NCBI RefSeq assembly: GCF_003217475.1
Contig: NZ_QJSP01000012.1
Coordinates: 177,540 to 241,539 of the forward strand
Direction: 5' to 3'
From: Williamsia limnetica
GTDB taxonomy: Bacteria; Actinomycetota; Actinomycetes; Mycobacteriales; Mycobacteriaceae
DNA length: 64,000 bases
This document shows positions 61,048 to 64,000 of this stretch, piece by piece. Each line of letters begins with the position of its first letter. Positions within the stretch are counted from its first letter, which is position 1. The notes under the pieces are model-generated. The model had not been told where the DNA came from and searched no databases. It was given only the letters and a program-made list of their open reading frames with translations. The position numbers and the translations under genes were made by a program.

Positions 61048-62355
61048 GTGACGAGTGATTCGACCCCAGTGCCCGCGCCGACCGTGACCACGGTGCCACC
61101 GGCGCCCGCTTCGCCTGAGGGCAGCCGGGTTGCGGCGACGTCGGGCATGCCCGTGGTGACGATGATCGGTGGGGGCCAGCTCGCCCGGATGACGCACCAG
61201 GCGGCCATCGCTTTGGGCCAGCGGTTGCGGGTACTCGCCGCGTCGGCCGACGAACCTGCAGCTCAGGTCACTCCCGACGTGGTACTCGGTTCGCACACCG
61301 ACCTCGACGACCTCCGCGCTGCCGCCAGGGGCGCGCACGCCCTGACGTTCGATCACGAGCACGTTCCGGTCGCCCATCTCGAGGTTCTGGTCGCCGAGGG
61401 CGTCAAGGTGCTCCCGCCGCCGGCCGCGCTGATCTACGCACAGGACAAGCTCCGGATGCGCCGCAAGCTCTCCGAACTCGGTGCGCCGATACCCGCTTAC
61501 GTCGAGCTGGGAGCCGACTCGCCGCGCGAGGCGCTCATCGAATTCGGTGAGCGACATCACTGGGACATCGTCCTCAAAACGGTCACCGGCGGCTACGACG
61601 GGCGCGGTGTGTGGCTGATCGATGACCGGGAACAGGCTTTGGCGGTGCTGGATGAGGCACCGGCAGGCGCAGCCCTGATGGCCGAGCAGAAGGTCGCCTT
61701 GCGGCGCGAGTTGTCCGCGATGGTCGGGCGCTCACCATTCGGGCAGGGGGCGGTCTGGCCGGTGGTCGAGACGGTGCAACGCAAGGGACAGTGCGCGGTG
61801 GTGATCGCACCCGCGCCGGGTCTGGACACCGAACTCGCCGAGAGCGCCCAGCGCTTGGCTCTGCGGCTGGCCGGCGAACTCGGTGTGGTGGGCGTCATGG
61901 CAGTGGAACTGTTCGAGACCATCGACGGTCGCCTGCTCGTCAACGAGCTCGCGATGCGTCCGCACAACAGTGGGCACTGGAGCATGGACGGCGCGGTCAC
62001 GGGCCAGTTCGAGCAGCATCTGAGGGCGGTGCTCGACTACCCGCTCGGCGATACCTCCGTACTGGCACCCGCCACCGTGATGGCCAACATTCTCGGGGCC
62101 GAGGAAGCGCCGTCCATGTCGATGGACGAACGCCTGCACCACCTGTTCGCAAGGATCCCGCGGGCGAAGGTGCACTTGTACGGGAAAGGCGAACGGCCCG
62201 ATCGCAAGATCGGTCACGTCAACGTCGTCGGCGCGCCCGGCGGCGATGTCGATGACCCGGACTACGTCGCGCAACTGCGGGAAATCGCGGAACGGGCCGC
62301 ACACTGGATGTCGCACGGCGTCTGGACCGACGGATGGGATGTGCACGGTGAGTGA
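61048..62355 (+). CDS. purK: N5-carboxyaminoimidazole ribonucleotide synthase PurK
   Basis: 435-residue ATP-grasp enzyme of purine synthesis that carboxylates AIR with bicarbonate and ATP. Motifs in order: [19 protein letters not shown] (about residue 31), [28 protein letters not shown] (ATP loop), and the metal-binding [14 protein letters not shown] near residue 310. The GTG at 61048 is favoured by the length of mycobacterial PurK (about 430); GTGs at 61024 and 61030 are alternatives. It overlaps purE by 8 nt. Confidence 0.93.
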   Translation: MTSDSTPVPAPTVTTVPPAPASPEGSRVAATSGMPVVTMIGGGQLARMTHQAAIALGQRLRVLAASADEPAAQVTPDVVLGSHTDLDDLRAAARGAHALTFDHEHVPVAHLEVLVAEGVKVLPPPAALIYAQDKLRMRRKLSELGAPIPAYVELGADSPREALIEFGERHHWDIVLKTVTGGYDGRGVWLIDDREQALAVLDEAPAGAALMAEQKVALRRELSAMVGRSPFGQGAVWPVVETVQRKGQCAVVIAPAPGLDTELAESAQRLALRLAGELGVVGVMAVELFETIDGRLLVNELAMRPHNSGHWSMDGAVTGQFEQHLRAVLDYPLGDTSVLAPATVMANILGAEEAPSMSMDERLHHLFARIPRAKVHLYGKGERPDRKIGHVNVVGAPGGDVDDPDYVAQLREIAERAAHWMSHGVWTDGWDVHGE

Positions 62356-62863
62356 GAACTCGAACGGTCCGCGTGTCGGGCTGATCATGGGTAGCGATTC
62401 GGACTGGCCGACGATGGAGGCGGCCGCCGTGGCGCTGGCCGAGTTCGGGGTGCGGTTCGAGGTGGGGGTCGTCTCGGCGCACCGCACCCCGCAGCGCATG
62501 CTCGATTACGCCGCAGATGCTGCTGGGCGTGGCCTGTCGGTGATCATCGCCGGCGCGGGTGGTGCGGCGCACCTCCCGGGGATGGTGGCATCGGCGACAC
62601 CGCTTCCGGTGATCGGGGTACCGGTGCCGTTGAAGTACCTCGACGGGATGGACTCGTTGCTCTCGATCGTCCAGATGCCCGCAGGCGTGCCCGTGGCAAC
62701 GGTGTCGATCGGTGGGGCCCGCAACGCCGGGCTCCTCGCGGTCCGCATCCTTGCCGCCTCCGACCCGGCGTTGCGGGCCCGGATGGAACGTTTCCAGGCC
62801 GATCTGTCTGACATGGTCCTCGCGAAAGATCAAGCGCTGCAAGATAAACTGCTGGGCGGCTGA
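62348..62863 (+). CDS. purE: N5-carboxyaminoimidazole ribonucleotide mutase PurE
   Basis: 171-residue mutase that converts N5-CAIR, the PurK product, to CAIR. The class I signature is complete: [17 protein letters not shown] at the N-terminus, [15 protein letters not shown] with the catalytic His (about residue 43), and [18 protein letters not shown] at 62348 lies inside the end of purK, so the two are translationally coupled. It is separated from the next, convergent gene by 18 nt. Confidence 0.95.
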   Translation: MSENSNGPRVGLIMGSDSDWPTMEAAAVALAEFGVRFEVGVVSAHRTPQRMLDYAADAAGRGLSVIIAGAGGAAHLPGMVASATPLPVIGVPVPLKYLDGMDSLLSIVQMPAGVPVATVSIGGARNAGLLAVRILAASDPALRARMERFQADLSDMVLAKDQALQDKLLGG

Positions 62864-62881
62864 CACCGGTCCTGGTCGAAC

Positions 62882-63709
62882 TCAGCTCGCCTCGGTCAGC
62901 AGGCGGCGACGGAACAGGTCCAGGACCTGATCGAGAGCTGCCCGGGTGGGCGTTCCGGGTTCGTCGATGAGGTGCTCGGTCAAGGCGGAGTGGGGCGGCA
63001 GCGGAGACGGCGCGGCGTCGCTGTCATCGAGTTCGATGGCCACGAAGGCCTCACCGAGCTGTTCGCGCAGGAACTCGAAGCGCCTGGGCGGCGACAATTT
63101 GTCGCCCTTGAACCGGACCCCCAGCACCTGCAGCCCTGCGGCGCATCGGCCCTTCACGGTCTCGAGTTCCTCCGCCGAGATGTCGATGTTGCCGGCGAGC
63201 GCGTTCAGGGGGCGGAACGGCAGCGACGGCTGTGCGACGACCGGTGCCAGCAGGCGATCGTCGGTCGCCATCGCAAGCGCGAATCCGCCGGTGAAACACA
63301 TCCCGATCGCGCCCACCCCCGGCCCACCGCACTTCTCGTGTTCTGACGCGGCGAGGGCGCGCAACCAGTTGACAACCGGCGACGACTTTCCGGTCGCGAG
63401 CACGGTGAAATCGCTGCTGATACACCTCGGCACCAGTGCCGACGCCATCGTGCGGACGTCGCCTGGCCCAGCGTGCAAGGGGTCGAGTCCGTCGACACCG
63501 AAGAGGCTCGGCAACACCGCGGTGCAGCCGATGCCTGCGACCTCGCGAGCGAAGCGAAGCACTTTGGGGGTGATCCCCGGTATCTCGGCGATGATGATCA
63601 CCGCAGGACCGCTACCCAGCCGGTAGATCGTGCGCGTCTGGCCGTAGTGGGTGAAGTCTGTCTTCTCGAAATCGGCGAGTGCTTCGGCAGGCGAGGACTT
63701 AGGGCTCAT
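62882..63709 (-). CDS. Dienelactone hydrolase family protein
   Basis: 275-residue alpha/beta-hydrolase. The nucleophile elbow reads GAIGMCFTGGFALAM (Cys about residue 137), as in dienelactone hydrolases with a Cys-Asp-His triad. The acid is probably in the VLGVRFKGDKLSPPRR region and the His near PPHSALTEHLID. A second typical stretch is AEIPGITPKVLRFAREVAG. Natural substrate unknown. It converges on purE and is divergent from fadE25, with which it shares a repeat-rich promoter region. Confidence 0.87.
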   Translation of the reverse strand: MSPKSSPAEALADFEKTDFTHYGQTRTIYRLGSGPAVIIIAEIPGITPKVLRFAREVAGIGCTAVLPSLFGVDGLDPLHAGPGDVRTMASALVPRCISSDFTVLATGKSSPVVNWLRALAASEHEKCGGPGVGAIGMCFTGGFALAMATDDRLLAPVVAQPSLPFRPLNALAGNIDISAEELETVKGRCAAGLQVLGVRFKGDKLSPPRRFEFLREQLGEAFVAIELDDSDAAPSPLPPHSALTEHLIDEPGTPTRAALDQVLDLFRRRLLTEAS

Positions 63710-63733
63710 GGGCGATCACCTTTCAGGCAGAAT

Positions 63734-63791
63734 GAAGTTCGCGGCCAAGGCTAGTGCCACGTTCCGGGCAGCGGGAAGGTACGCGAACTTC
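63734..63791. promoter_or_regulatory. Spaced inverted repeat in the fadE25 divergent promoter
   Basis: gaagttcgcg (63734-63743) and cgcgaacttc (63782-63791) are perfect complements 38 nt apart, between the dienelactone-hydrolase-like gene and fadE25. It may bind a regulator at two sites or form a hairpin. Confidence 0.4.
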
Positions 63792-63809
63792 AGTTACCCG
63801 CCAGTAACT
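63792..63809. promoter_or_regulatory. Candidate operator upstream of fadE25
   Basis: agttac-ccgcca-gtaact has perfect 6-bp arms around a 6-nt centre, directly after the spaced repeat and 96 nt before the fadE25 start. The size and symmetry suit a TetR-type fatty-acid regulator. Confidence 0.45.
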
Positions 63810-63905
63810 AAGTTTGGACGCGGTATTACGATTGACGGCGAAGAGCCTGACTTTCCACTCGGGCGAAGAGTCCGATTTTCACTGGCGCACATGAGGAGTG
63901 TTCTG

Positions 63906-64000
63906 ATGGCCGGCAACCCCGATTTCGATTTGTTCAAGCTCGGTGAGGAGCACGACGAGTTGCGTGCGGCGATTCGGGCGCTTTCGGAGAAGGAGATCGA
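63906..64000 (+). CDS. fadE25: Acyl-CoA dehydrogenase, FadE25-like (N-terminus only)
   Basis: The first 31 residues before the window edge read AGNPDFDLFKLGEEHDELRA then AIRALSEKEI, which matches the start of mycobacterial FadE25, the dehydrogenase encoded beside purE in M. tuberculosis. The ATG at 63906 follows gaggagtg. The catalytic region is outside the window. Confidence 0.9.
   Translation, partial: MAGNPDFDLFKLGEEHDELRAAIRALSEKEI

Noticed and set aside
1..64000. CRISPR arrays, rRNA, tRNA genes, insertion sequences and prophage
   Set aside because: No regularly spaced repeats, tRNA-like cloverleaf sequence, rRNA segment, transposase or phage gene was recognised on either strand.

Overview
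This window is GC-rich DNA from a mycolic-acid actinomycete (order Mycobacteriales), most likely Gordonia or a close relative. The evidence is high G+C, frequent GTG starts, many 4-nt start/stop overlaps, and a core gene order that I know from Mycobacterium tuberculosis: accA3, sufE-like, sseA, maf, accE5, accD5, birA, PH-domain protein, GtrA protein, purK, purE, fadE25. The genus is an inference; no rRNA or tRNA gene was seen.

Layout. 1-5.2 kb: a leftward Lhr-type helicase (its C-terminus lies outside the window), then a cobalamin riboswitch with cbtB-cbtA and a histidine-phosphatase-like gene. 5.3-11.2 kb: an acyl-CoA dehydrogenase, then a translationally coupled set of TetR regulator, Baeyer-Villiger-like monooxygenase, GMC oxidase and acetoacetate-decarboxylase-like protein, with a long dyad before the regulator. 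11.2-17.8 kb: molybdenum hydroxylase (fused Fe-S/Moco subunit plus FAD subunit), 8-oxoguanine deaminase-like enzyme and an APC permease. 18-21.4 kb: pyruvate carboxylase. 21.5-29.1 kb: HMG-CoA lyase, divergent from a GntR/FadR regulator, family III CoA-transferase, HyuA, HyuB and an N-carbamoylsarcosine-amidase-like hydrolase. 29.2-33.8 kb: uricase, hydroxyisourate hydrolase, OHCU decarboxylase, a purine permease with an extra degenerate OHCU domain, and a MobA-like nucleotidyltransferase. Together the 11-17 and 29-34 kb blocks can take xanthine or 8-oxoguanine through urate to allantoin.

33.9-55.6 kb: the accA3...birA core, split by accessory genes. Four PapA-type acyltransferases, a DrrAB-like ABC exporter, one GT2 and two GT1 glycosyltransferases, and two shorter HxxxDG acyltransferase paralogues sit inside it. 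No PKS or MmpL gene is present in the window. This looks like an acylated-glycolipid assembly and export locus and is the best candidate for an undescribed system here. The adjacent acyl-CoA carboxylase subunits (AccA3, AccD5, AccE5) and their biotin ligase could supply extender units, but they are core genes with their own mycolate and fatty-acid role.

55.7-64 kb: small membrane proteins, an orphan substrate-binding lipoprotein, a two-component system, a GtrA-like protein, purK-purE, a dienelactone-hydrolase-like protein and the start of fadE25. Convergent gene pairs are separated by strong hairpins; two of these, 31 kb apart, are copies of one repeat element.
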